Shown here one piece after another: positions 52,601-59,302 of a stretch of DNA of 64,000 bases; position 1 is the stretch's first letter, and every line of letters begins with the position of its first letter. Origin of the DNA: Hymenobacter negativus (GTDB lineage: Bacteria > Bacteroidota > Bacteroidia > Cytophagales > Hymenobacteraceae). The position numbers were made by a program, and so were the translations under genes. The stretch is taken from NCBI RefSeq assembly GCF_016056375.1, contig NZ_JAEDAE010000007.1, positions 217,259-281,258 of the forward strand, in the 5' to 3' direction. The notes beneath the pieces were generated by a model. That model did no database searches and had not been told where the DNA came from. It saw nothing but the letters and a program-made list of their open reading frames with translations.

Positions 52601-53395
52601 GCCGTGAACACCGGCCTGAACGTGGCCATGGATTTCAGCTACTTCACCCACGAGTTGAATGGCATTCCGAGCGCCAACTTGGCCTTGTTTAAATCGGTAA
52701 CGACCACGGCCGGGCCCTGGGCCAACCAATCGCCCATCACGGCCACCGGCAACACCATCAGCAAAGCCGGCATCGCCGATTTCTCCATCTGGACGCTCGG
52801 CAACAGTGCCAACCCGCTGCCCGTGGAGCTTACGGCCTTCACTGCCGAGCGCCAGGGCACCAGTGCCGTCTTGGCCTGGACCACCGCCAGCGAGAAGAAC
52901 AACCGGGGCTTTGAAGTGCAGGTGAGCACCGACGGGCGCAACTTCCGCGAGCTGGGCTTTGTGGCCGGCGCTGGCAGCAGCATCGCCGCGCACGCCTACG
53001 CCTTCTCCGACCAGGAAGCCGGCAAAGCCGGCCTGCGCTACTACCGCCTGCGCCAGCTCGACCTGAATGGCACGGCCACGTTCTCGCCCGTCCGCGCCCT
53101 AACGTTCGGCCCGGGCGAGGCCAACGCCCTGCGCCTGACGGCCGCGCCCAACCCATTCCGGCAGATTCTCACCCTGACCGTGGACGTGCCCTTGGGCACT
53201 GCTGCCGCTCCTGCTCAGCTCACCCTGACCGACGCTGCCGGCCGCACCCTGCTGAAACAGGGCACCGCTACGCTGGTAGCCGGCCCCAACACGGTAGAGC
53301 TGCCCGAGCTGGCTGGCCTGGCCAGTGGCGTGTATTTCGTGCACCTGGCCCTGCCCGGCCAGCCCGCGCAGCACCTGAAGGTGGTGAAGGAATAA
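46616..53395 (+). CDS. Giant T9SS-exported right-handed beta-helix protein
   Basis: A 2259-aa secreted protein, the largest gene in the window. A signal peptide (LRGALTGALFLLLMLGSRAGWTQ) is followed by SGTKAIPGDYASLTAAFTDL, which opens the first parallel beta-helix region (about 30-720) with N/G-rich repeats such as SGNYIGGQ and VQHCQLR. A second beta-helix region (about 870-1680) follows. An SPRY-like/Ig-type strand-rich part (about 1690-2080) leads to a domain with VELTAFTAERQGTSAVLAWT (about 2080-2170). The end (LRLTAAPNPFRQILTL ... LKVVKE) is a T9SS type A sorting domain. It is a probable cell-surface adhesin or glycan-binding protein; the ligand is unknown. ATG 46616 starts the signal peptide. 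Confidence 0.87.
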   Translation: MVQKLLSFSLRGALTGALFLLLMLGSRAGWTQPISGTKAIPGDYASLTAAFTDLTAKGVNGPVVLELQSAYVPVAAEISGGIVYSFTGGSATNTITVRPAAGANGLSISSSTNTGPMFSISGGRNLILDGRPGGSGSPVSGTITANDLTIANSNTGGGTSAVAFTSDATFNTVQHCQLRAATVAAFGGGVVYFGSGTNGNSNNTVQYNDLRESAGGTPTAGVLCTSAKNAANAIQGNNIYNFFRNSASDCYGIYLSSAGDGWTIADNSLYQTANRVGPGNAYMYGINLATGNSHLVSGNYIGGQAPTCGTAGAPLTINGTAAAYKFAGIISVGSTTTANSLQGNTIANITWLTTSAGAGTGGIFSGIYIGTGSVNIGTVTGNNIGTLALPITCSEVTNNGGVLNGISVNSSASVGAVNISQNTIQNITAVGGTASVGASVKGIYVLGGTGIVLSRNRIFNLASTVVSNSTATCFGLDVQPGNSVVSTITNNLIGDLRAPAANSSANAVIGISLSSTSVANVYYNTVNLSASSTGTAFGSSALSASTAVNLDLRNNILVNTSTPGSASGLTVALRRSAAATATNFLETSNNNLLYGGAAAANKLLYSDGTAAVQTLTAYKNLLTTLAGRELYTVTELPPFQYTAVTDAASLAGYLHIAAGTATQVESGGQPVAGLATDYDAQTRATDFPDIGADEGSFLLSDKTQPAIRFTALGNGPVAASRALGSVVIADPSGVGLDNSSLATAGPYVYYRKGTAGNYVQAAYTSVSGTGNTRTFGFTLDYALVGGVVAGDVIQYYLAAQDAAATPNGGTFVPNVGAILTNANPPGTTSAATFTATPSQYTIVPTIPATVYVGTDPGSGATFYPSLTKAGGLFAALNAGFVTQNVTAVVNANLAGEDGANALNALTTDGGTYSLTIQSDGTARTVVGTGVATANAGGLIRFNGAQNVTVSGGTGAARNLLFRTTTTTGVPVFGYYNDARFITLNNLTIESNNVAGPFGTNPGTVGFYTGASGTGGNRNNVLDGCEIRNRSDIAATIATNPGLAVYSGTTATTGTNSNNTLRNCNVFDFANYGLYLATTGGGDNWTVGGTGAGNNFYLTTATTTSAVSPVYVNAGAGHVITYNNLYTTGTMSGNYTGINVTGGNGLVISNNTIGGSQAGAGGNPLTASGSGQFAAISLSAGAGSVASPYALVQNNVIRNLAQTSLSSASVYGIYVLGGAVNVSGNMVGDPGAVAPAVGFTAASTTVGIYLSFSAAASLVNNNTVAGMTLVSGAAPSSFFSGIQLQSGGHTVSGNTVSDLRVASGAGATETLYGLYVSGSTAASIQGNAVKRLQVASGAGDNATLVALYAGGGGAHAVQGNTIGVGTAGDGLANGARAAAGSVQTIGIQALSGTALVAGNTISDMGNTNTAPTTNSTNVTVVYGISALNVTGPLVVRNNRVQNLYNAAPYNTLANVQEGVQALAFRGSTTNASFQNNQIALVGTATSNIGVVGIANAATGTGNTAYYNSVYVSGISGAGVKTYALRHYTTVSTANLLRLRNNVLVNERTGGVGNFAIGTSSTLAGAAATVGTTNAASVDSDYNDLYAAENTAKQGENGATALAFGTVTPAVGWLGQTGNPDTNSKNVRVKFSDPAAGNLNLDATTNCQLDGAGLAIAGVDGEYDNPATSRQTTPDLGADEFSSATQAAALATTTAQTVCPGGAGTLTLSLAGNGGPFTVVYSNGTANTTLTGATNAQTVSVPLVGSTTTYTLVSATDAYGCALSVTPASSTLTLSEATTTTWNGSASTDWFAAANWTNCVPGSNTDATIAAGASNYPVLNSGISAVRTLAIASGASLAQSGGTLKVYGNLSNTGTASLTGGTVALLGTSPQVTGLSTFYALEVNLNSGTMALSNPTSISSRLTMTQGVLNTSGYALTLPAGSTLSETETSYVLGTVSAPGRTLVAGTAENFGGIGLMLTPATGSASPGLTPVVRTTGTALTGAGTSVSIKRYFDIQPAVNTGLNVAMDFSYFTHELNGIPSANLALFKSVTTTAGPWANQSPITATGNTISKAGIADFSIWTLGNSANPLPVELTAFTAERQGTSAVLAWTTASEKNNRGFEVQVSTDGRNFRELGFVAGAGSSIAAHAYAFSDQEAGKAGLRYYRLRQLDLNGTATFSPVRALTFGPGEANALRLTAAPNPFRQILTLTVDVPLGTAAAPAQLTLTDAAGRTLLKQGTATLVAGPNTVELPELAGLASGVYFVHLALPGQPAQHLKVVKE

Positions 53396-53484
53396 CCGCC
53401 ACCTGCCGTTGTTTGCTCAACGCCCACTGGCTTCTGTCAGGGGGCGTTGTTGTTGGGGGGAGGTAGGAGCGGGGCCGCGCTGAT

Positions 53485-53492
53485 TACCTTCG
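53485..53492 (+). promoter_or_regulatory. -7-like box abutting the PPC/DUF296 gene start
   Basis: TACCTTCG ends 3 nt before the ATG at 53496. Confidence 0.4.
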
Positions 53493-53495
53493 GCC

Positions 53496-54032
53496 ATGAA
53501 ATTGTTCCTTCTGGCAGGGCTGGGACTGGTGGCGGGCCCGCTGCTGGCTCAGCCCACCGCTCCGGCTTCGCTCGTGTCCACCGCCCCGCACTCCACCCTG
53601 AAAACCCACGCCCTGCGCCTGCGCCCCGGCGACGACCTTCGCCAGCAACTCACGGCCTTTGTGCTGGCCAACCATATCCAGGCGGGCACCATGCTTACCT
53701 GCGTGGGCAGCCTCACGGTGGCCACGCTGCGGCTGGCTAACCAAGAAGGTCCTTCGGTTTATAAAGGGCATTTCGAGATTGTGTCGCTGGTCGGCACGCT
53801 TTCCACCAATGGCTCGCACCTGCATTTGGCCGTTTCGGATAGTACCGGGCGCACCATCGGCGGGCATCTGCTGGATGGCTGCAAGGTGTACACCACGGCC
53901 GAAATCGTGCTGGGCGAGCTGCCGCAGCTGGAATTTCGGCGCGAGAAAGACGACACGTTTGGCTACCAGGAACTGGTGGTGCGGCCCGCGCCTGCGCCGG
54001 TTGGTGAAAAGGGCAAAGCACGCAAGCACTAA
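53496..54032 (+). CDS. Exported PPC/DUF296-domain protein
   Basis: A 178-aa protein with a signal peptide (KLFLLAGLGLVAGPLLA) and a PPC domain (about 40-155) of the kind also found in plant AT-hook proteins. Visible are LRPGDDLRQQLTAFVLANH, then the metal-site-like HLHLAVSD and GGHLLDGCKVYTTAE. Most prokaryotic PPC proteins are cytoplasmic; this one has an export signal and a short basic tail. It lies 100 nt downstream of the giant beta-helix gene and 16 nt before the DUF4442 gene. The function is unknown. Confidence 0.8.
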   Translation: MKLFLLAGLGLVAGPLLAQPTAPASLVSTAPHSTLKTHALRLRPGDDLRQQLTAFVLANHIQAGTMLTCVGSLTVATLRLANQEGPSVYKGHFEIVSLVGTLSTNGSHLHLAVSDSTGRTIGGHLLDGCKVYTTAEIVLGELPQLEFRREKDDTFGYQELVVRPAPAPVGEKGKARKH

Positions 54033-54036
54033 AACG

Positions 54037-54044
54037 TACCTTCG
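54037..54044 (+). promoter_or_regulatory. -7-like box abutting the DUF4442 gene start
   Basis: TACCTTCG ends 4 nt before the ATG at 54049, which suggests this gene can be transcribed separately from the preceding one. Confidence 0.4.
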
Positions 54045-54048
54045 CCCC

Positions 54049-54546
54049 ATGACTAACGCCGCCGATACCCCGCAGGCCGCCGCTTTCCGCCGCCAGGTGC
54101 TGAACCCCATGAAGCTGCGGCTATTTATGCTGCGCAAGCTGCCCATGGCGTGGCTGGCGGGCCTGCGCCTCACGCAGCTCACGCCGGAGTCGGCCACGGT
54201 CACCATCCGCTACAAATACCTCACCCAAAATCCCTTCCGCAGCCTCTACTTCGCTTGCCTGGCCATGGCGGCGGAGTTGGCCAGCGGTATTCAGGCCATG
54301 ATGCACGTGCAGGCGGGCGGGCCGGTTTCGATGCTGGTAGTAGGCATTCAGGGCGACTTTACGAAGAAAGCCGTAGGCCTCATCACCTTCACCTGCCCCG
54401 ATGGTCCGCACATTGCTCAGGCCATTGCGGAGAGCCGCGCTACTGGCGAAGGCCGCACCGTGGTGTGCACCAGCACCGGCGTGGACGAGGCCGGCGACGT
54501 GGTAGCCGTGTTCAAGCTCACCTGGTCGTTTCGGGCGAAGAAGTAG
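54049..54546 (+). CDS. DUF4442 hot-dog-fold protein
   Basis: A 165-aa protein of the DUF4442 family, related to acyl-CoA thioesterases. The typical segments are NPMKLRLFMLRKLPMAWLAG, RYKYLTQNPFRSLYFACLAMAAELASG and the beta sheet around VGLITFTCPDG. The substrate is not known. ATG 54049 is chosen; an upstream frame from 53659 lies inside the preceding gene. Confidence 0.8.
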   Translation: MTNAADTPQAAAFRRQVLNPMKLRLFMLRKLPMAWLAGLRLTQLTPESATVTIRYKYLTQNPFRSLYFACLAMAAELASGIQAMMHVQAGGPVSMLVVGIQGDFTKKAVGLITFTCPDGPHIAQAIAESRATGEGRTVVCTSTGVDEAGDVVAVFKLTWSFRAKK

Positions 54547-54571
54547 GTTTTACGCGCTGCGTAGCCGAGTC

Positions 54572-54928
54572 TTATTTTAAAATCTGCCAGTGGATAAAAG
54601 AACCTGCGCCTATCGCAACAGCCACTCCAGCTAGTCGCTTGATACGGTCTTTTACAATCAGTTTACTGTTGTAGGCATTGGCAACAGCCAGGGGCAGAAA
54701 GTAGCCACGCCAAGCGTTGTCGGGACTTGAAAGAGCCCAGGTTTCGCCACAATTCGGGCACTGATAAAGCTGCTCAGGAGCCATAACGGCCAAACCCTGG
54801 GTTAGAATGCGTGGCAAAGGCAATAGCTGCCGATGCACCAGTTTCTGATGTAGCTCAGCTTCAAAAGCCTCGAATTCCCAGTAAGAGGGAAAACCGGCAA
54901 AGCCAGAAGAGAAGCAGCTTGGACACAC
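54572..54928 (-). CDS. Small zinc-ribbon membrane protein
   Basis: A 118-aa protein. Two Cys pairs, CPSC at residues 2-5 and CPNC near 57-60, can form a zinc ribbon, and a hydrophobic C-terminal segment (LAGVAVAIGAGSFIHW, about 98-113) may be a membrane anchor. No family was recognised. Its start is 13 nt after the stop of the diadenylate-cyclase-like gene on the same strand, so the two are probably cotranscribed. Its GC content is lower than that of its neighbours. Confidence 0.65.
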   Translation of the reverse strand: MCPSCFSSGFAGFPSYWEFEAFEAELHQKLVHRQLLPLPRILTQGLAVMAPEQLYQCPNCGETWALSSPDNAWRGYFLPLAVANAYNSKLIVKDRIKRLAGVAVAIGAGSFIHWQILK

Positions 54929-54941
54929 GGTAAGTAGGGTT

Positions 54942-56468
54942 TTACTCCTGCACCGAGCTTATCACGTCTACCATGCCGTCCTCGCTCACTACCACGGCGA
55001 TGCAGGGATAGTCGGAGCTTTCTATGTAGCGCAGGGCCGAGTTGTAACGGGCCCCGCGGGTGCCGTCGCCCCGGCCCGAGGCGCGGCCGTCGAGAATCAC
55101 GCCAATGGAGTAGCAGTAGCCGTCGGGGTCGAGCAGCACCGCCCCGTCGATGCTGGTGACGAGGCGGGTGATGAGCGGGGTGAGCGGCACGGGCTCGATG
55201 AGCGTGCACTGCAGCTTGAGGCGGTCAGCTTCGGCCAGGGCTTCGGTGGTAATGACGAGAAGCGTGCCGTGCTTCTGGCGGCTGGCTTCGAGCACCACGT
55301 CCCAGAGACGTTCCACCTTGGGCGCATCGGTGAGGGCGAAGGTGCGTTTGAGCGACTTGCGGAAGGCCGTGCGGCTGAGGCGGGTGCGCGGCAGGCCGGG
55401 CAAGCCGTAGTGCGAGCGCATGAGCACTTGCCCGGCGTGCTGCAACTCCCAGGCGTAATGCGTCACGAAATTGATGACGAACAAGTCCTCGCGCACGGCA
55501 TCGTAGTGGCCCACCTGCTTGCCCAGGGCGTACACGTTTTCGCCGTCGGCCAGCAGGTGCACGTCGGGCGTGGTCATCTCCAGCAGCTTGCGCACGGCGC
55601 GGTAGTCCGTGAGCTCGGTGGGGCAGGTGAGGGCAAATATCTCCTCAATGTTGGGGTGGCCGCGCCGGGCCATCAGCAGCTTGCCCACGCCCTCGGCCCC
55701 CTCGTAGCGCAGGCTGCTGATGGTGTTGCAGGTGGCAAACAGCTTCGTGACGGCCGGGTCGAGGCCCAGGGCCTGGGCCGGCGTGTCGAGGAACGTTTTG
55801 CCGGCGGCGCGCAGCAACTCCTCGCTCTCGCGGGGCCGCACGAAGATGCTGGCGCCCGGCTCGGGTTCGCTCAGCGCCTTCACGCCTTCCTCGTTGAAGC
55901 GGTACATGGCCGCCAGCAGCAGCGACGGGGCCAGCGGCTTGCCATCGGTGTAGTAGCGGGCGGGCTGCAGTGATGGGTAGGCCTTCAGCGGCTTGCGCAT
56001 CAGGCGCAGCACCGTCACCACAAAGTAGCCGTTGATTTCGACCGGCCAGCCGCCAAAGTGCTGGTACTGGCCCTGTTCGTCAAGCTCATTCAGGGTTTCC
56101 TGCACCGCATCCCGAATGCCAATGCCCTGGTGCTTGCGCCGGATGGCGGCGGCGGGCACGTCGTCGCGGTCGGGGAAGGGCCAGGGGGTGGTAAGCTGCT
56201 TCACGCGGCCCCGGGCCACGGCATCCGAAAAGGCCGCGGCGGGCAGGCTGGTATCGGTGGGTTCGAGGCAGCGGGCGGGGTGCGCGTCGTCGGCGGGCAG
56301 GGCCAGCAATATCACGAAGGGCTTTAGGTCGTCGTCGAGGGCATCGAATAAGTCCTGGGCCAGGGCCTGGGCGCCCTCGCGGTAGCGCACCTGGTGGGGC
56401 CAGATTTGGGCGGGCGGCGTGACGGTGGCGGGCAGTTTAGAGACAACGATGGAGCAGGCGGAGAACAT
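54942..56468 (-). CDS. Divergent diadenylate cyclase (DAC-domain) protein
   Basis: A 508-aa protein with a large N-terminal region (about 1-390) of unknown fold, likely a sensor domain. Its C-terminal DAC (DisA_N-like) domain has the nucleotide motif SIDGAVLLDPDG (Asp441-Gly-Ala443) and, where canonical enzymes have RHR, GTRGARYNSA (Arg471...Arg474), followed by AVVVSEDGMVDVI. DAC enzymes make cyclic di-AMP from two ATP. No membrane segment is seen, unlike CdaA. The start is ATG 56468; a longer frame to 56507 lies in a hairpin. The product has not been shown to be an active cyclase: the motif is altered but Asp and both Arg are kept. Confidence 0.78.
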   Translation of the reverse strand: MFSACSIVVSKLPATVTPPAQIWPHQVRYREGAQALAQDLFDALDDDLKPFVILLALPADDAHPARCLEPTDTSLPAAAFSDAVARGRVKQLTTPWPFPDRDDVPAAAIRRKHQGIGIRDAVQETLNELDEQGQYQHFGGWPVEINGYFVVTVLRLMRKPLKAYPSLQPARYYTDGKPLAPSLLLAAMYRFNEEGVKALSEPEPGASIFVRPRESEELLRAAGKTFLDTPAQALGLDPAVTKLFATCNTISSLRYEGAEGVGKLLMARRGHPNIEEIFALTCPTELTDYRAVRKLLEMTTPDVHLLADGENVYALGKQVGHYDAVREDLFVINFVTHYAWELQHAGQVLMRSHYGLPGLPRTRLSRTAFRKSLKRTFALTDAPKVERLWDVVLEASRQKHGTLLVITTEALAEADRLKLQCTLIEPVPLTPLITRLVTSIDGAVLLDPDGYCYSIGVILDGRASGRGDGTRGARYNSALRYIESSDYPCIAVVVSEDGMVDVISSVQE

Positions 56469-56667
56469 GGGCGGGGCAGGGGAGAAGTGGCAAAAAGCCC
56501 CCCTCACTTGGTAAGGAGGGGTTGTTTCAGCGCAGCTGAAACGGAAGGAGTTATAGGCGTTGACGAGTTTACGTAATGATGCCAGCAGTTGTCATCCAAC
56601 GTCCGAAACCACCCCAGCGTCCGCTTCGCGGCTACGTCCCCTCCCTGGCGCGGAGGGTAGTTGCAGC

Positions 56668-57483
56668 CTACAACTGGAATAGAACAGGCAACACCATCTT
56701 TTGCTTCATCGGCTTGCCCTGAAACATGGCCGGCTCCCACTTCGGGGCGGCCTTTATCAGGCGCAGCGCTTCTTCGTCAAGGCCGGAGCCCATCTTCTTG
56801 ATAACGCGCGCATCGGTCAGGGTACCATCCTTTTGCACCATGAATTCGACCATCACCTTGCCCTCTATTTTGCGCTTGCGGGCCAGGTCCGGGTATTTCT
56901 GATTTTTTTCAATCCACTCGAAAAAAGCCTGGTTGCCGCCCACGGGCTGGGTGGGGCGGTCGGGGGCCACCACGGCGGGGCGGTCGGGGTTGGCCGAGGC
57001 GGCAATGTCGGCGGCCGAGGTGGTGATGGGCCGCTCCTTGGCCGGCCCGCCGATGGTGACGGTGCTGCCCGGCGACATCACAAACGACACCGGCACCACC
57101 ACGCGCTGGCGCACCACCTGGTTGCGGTGCTTGGCGGGCGTCCACTTGGGGCCGCTTTTGATGAGGCGAATGGCTTCGGCATCGAGCTCAGGCGACACGG
57201 GCGTTTCTACCTTCACCTCGTTCACGGTACCGGTTTTTTCCACCACGAAGCTCACCTTCACCGTGCCCTGAATGCCTTTTTGCATGGCACTGGCGGGGTA
57301 TTTCTGGTGCGCGGCCAGAAACTGTGCGTAGCGCTCGGTGCCCCCGAGGGGCACGGCGGGCTGCTGCACCGAGTCGTACACGGCATTGGCCGAGGGCTTG
57401 GGCGGCATTTTGCGCTTCTGGGCGTGGGCCGACAGGCTACTAAAACTAAGGCCGCCAAGCAGCAGGAGCATTGGGATTTTCAT
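56668..57483 (-). CDS. Exported protein with two TonB C-terminal domains
   Basis: A 271-aa protein. The signal peptide (KIPMLLLLGGLSFSSLSAHA) is followed by two TonB_C-like domains. The first is about 50-150 (YPASAMQKGIQGTVKVSFVVEKTGTVNEVKV) and the second about 190-271 (YPDLARKRKIEGKVMVEFMVQKDGTLTDARVIK). There is no N-terminal transmembrane anchor of the TonB type, so it cannot directly harness ExbBD. Such proteins occur widely in Bacteroidota and their role is unclear. ATG 57483 begins the signal peptide; the longer frame to 57648 is upstream DNA. Confidence 0.82.
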   Translation of the reverse strand: MKIPMLLLLGGLSFSSLSAHAQKRKMPPKPSANAVYDSVQQPAVPLGGTERYAQFLAAHQKYPASAMQKGIQGTVKVSFVVEKTGTVNEVKVETPVSPELDAEAIRLIKSGPKWTPAKHRNQVVRQRVVVPVSFVMSPGSTVTIGGPAKERPITTSAADIAASANPDRPAVVAPDRPTQPVGGNQAFFEWIEKNQKYPDLARKRKIEGKVMVEFMVQKDGTLTDARVIKKMGSGLDEEALRLIKAAPKWEPAMFQGKPMKQKMVLPVLFQL

Positions 57484-57666
57484 GCGTAGAACAGGGAGAA
57501 GGGGAGGGGAAATGAAAAAGACAGTTTCAGCGCAAAGGCCGTGCCCGCCGAAATAGTGCCGGCGCGCTGCGCAAAGAACGGCAGCCCGCGCCCCGTCTGG
57601 TTTCGCCTTCCCTGCTATTATGACGTTCTTTGACGCGAAATACTGCATCCCTCAACGCATAATAGC

Positions 57667-58077
57667 ATGACAACCGAAAGCCGCGCCCCCGAACCCGTGG
57701 GCGCCTACCCCTACACCCGCCGCGTGGGCAACCTGTTGTTTCTGTCCGGCGTGGGGCCGCGGCAGCGCGGCCAGAAGGCCATTCCCGGCGTGGAGCTGGA
57801 CGCCGACGGCAATATCCTGCGCTACGACTTTGAAAGCCAGTGCCGCGCCGTGTTCCAGAACGTGCGCTACATCCTGGAAGAAGCCGGGGCCGCGTGGGAC
57901 GATTTGGTGGACGTGACCGTATTCCTGACCAACATGAAGGACGACTTCCCGACCTACAATCACCTCTACGCTGAGTACTTTGCCACGGCCCAGCCCTGCC
58001 GCACCACCCTCGAAATAAACTGCCTGCCCACGCCCATCGCCATCGAGCTCAAGTGCATTGCCGCGCTGCCGAATTAA
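57667..58077 (+). CDS. ridA: RidA/YjgF family enamine-imine deaminase
   Basis: A 136-aa protein that hydrolyses reactive imines and enamines formed by PLP enzymes. The family features are the strand VGNLLFLSGVGP near the N-terminus, VDVTVFLTNMKDDFPTYN, and the conserved Arg and Glu in CRTTLEINCLP-type sequence. It is monofunctional and cytoplasmic. It lies divergent from the double TonB_C gene, with 183 nt between the starts. Confidence 0.92.
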   Translation: MTTESRAPEPVGAYPYTRRVGNLLFLSGVGPRQRGQKAIPGVELDADGNILRYDFESQCRAVFQNVRYILEEAGAAWDDLVDVTVFLTNMKDDFPTYNHLYAEYFATAQPCRTTLEINCLPTPIAIELKCIAALPN

Positions 58078-58134
58078 TTGGGATTTAATGCTTTTAGTGC
58101 AACACCTCGGAAGTTTTAGCGGTAATTGCCCCCA

Positions 58135-59097
58135 ATGTATATCCGTAAAAATCTTCGCTGGAGCGTAGTTTGGCGCCTGACGCGCCGCAGCCTGCTCATT
58201 TTTCTCATTTACAATACGTTGGTGTGCCTGTTCTACGGGCCGCTCAACGTGCACGTTCTCGACATTCCGTGGCAGCCCGTGGCGCTGCTCGGCACGGCTG
58301 TGGCCTTCTACATCGGCTTCAAAAGCAACGGTTCCTACGACCGGTTCTGGGAGGGCCGGCAGCTCTGGGGCAGCATCGTGAACACGAGCCGCGTGTGGGC
58401 CATCCGCACCTTCGATTTTGTGCAGGCCGTGCCCGACGGCGTCGGCCCCGACCCGCGCTACCTCACCGAGCTGCACCGCCGCCTGCTCTACCGCCAGATT
58501 GCCTGGGTGAATGCCCTGCGCCTGCACCTGCGCCGCCAAACCGCCGCCCTCTGGGACACCGAAGTGGCCCCCTTTCTGCCCCCCAACGAGGCCGCGCAGG
58601 CCAAAAACCTCAGCAACCCGCCCACCCACCTGCTGCGCCGCCAGAGCGTGGAGCTGCGTGAGCTCCATAAGCGCGGCCTCCTCACCGAGTTCCGCCAGGT
58701 GGCCCTGTCCCAGACCATCCAGGACCTGCTGAATGCGCAGGGTGGCTGCGAACGCATCAAGAACACGCCGTTTCCGCGTCAGTTTGCCTATTTCAGCTTC
58801 GTGTTTGTGTGGGTGTTCGCGGCCATTTTGCCGCTGGGTTTGGTGGAGGAATTCGACAGCCGCCTGGCCCTGGGCCAGTACCACGTCTGGCTGATGGTGC
58901 CCTTCTCCGTGCTCGTGTCGTGGGTGTTCAACGTGATTGAAGTGGTGGGCCACACCAGCGAAAACCCCTTCGAAAACGACATCTATGACGTGCCGATGAC
59001 GTCCATCTGCCGCAGCATCGAAATCGACCTGCGCGAGCTGCTCGAAGAAACCCAGCTGCCGCCCCGCATTGAGCCGGTGAACGACGTGCTGTATTGA
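58135..59097 (+). CDS. Bestrophin-family membrane protein
   Basis: A 320-aa bestrophin/RFP-TM (YneE-like) protein. The N-terminus YIRKNLRWSVVWRLTRRSLLIF is followed by membrane helices, LLGTAVAFYIGFKSNGSYDRFWEGRQLWG (the family signature) and C-terminal ENPFENDIYDVPMTSICRSIEID. Bacterial homologues form pentameric ion channels. The start at 58135 (MYIRKN) follows an in-frame TTG at 58126. It lies 57 nt after ridA; a link between them is not implied. Confidence 0.9.
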   Translation: MYIRKNLRWSVVWRLTRRSLLIFLIYNTLVCLFYGPLNVHVLDIPWQPVALLGTAVAFYIGFKSNGSYDRFWEGRQLWGSIVNTSRVWAIRTFDFVQAVPDGVGPDPRYLTELHRRLLYRQIAWVNALRLHLRRQTAALWDTEVAPFLPPNEAAQAKNLSNPPTHLLRRQSVELRELHKRGLLTEFRQVALSQTIQDLLNAQGGCERIKNTPFPRQFAYFSFVFVWVFAAILPLGLVEEFDSRLALGQYHVWLMVPFSVLVSWVFNVIEVVGHTSENPFENDIYDVPMTSICRSIEIDLRELLEETQLPPRIEPVNDVLY

Positions 59098-59127
59098 TTC
59101 AAGGTAGATAGTAGAACGCAAATAAAG

Positions 59128-59162
59128 AACGGTCATGCAGCGCGCAGCGAAGCATGACCGTT
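59128..59162. repeat. Short inverted repeat related to the 21575 element
   Basis: Bases 59128-59138 (aacggtcatgc) and 59152-59162 are perfect reverse complements with a 13-nt loop containing gcgcagcga. Together with 21575-21685 it shares the gtcatgc...gcgcagcgaagcat sequence. Confidence 0.7.
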
Positions 59163-59302
59163 GTGGTTTTTAGCATGACCGGTCGGTCTATTTCAATTCC
59201 TTGGCGATTCACACAACCCCAATTCGAAACTAAGCTCGACCTAACGCAAAACCGCTCCAGGCGTATGGAAAAACATCTTTTCATCCTTTTCCCAAACGCC
59301 TG

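Noticed and set aside
56497..56525. Hairpin (cccctcactt/aaggagggg) near the 5' side of the diadenylate-cyclase gene
   Set aside because: Imperfect and short; it may belong to another repeat family but one copy in the window is too little to call.
57652..59136. 494-codon minus-strand frame opposite ridA and the bestrophin gene
   Set aside because: Antisense shadow covering two recognised genes and their intergenic gap.
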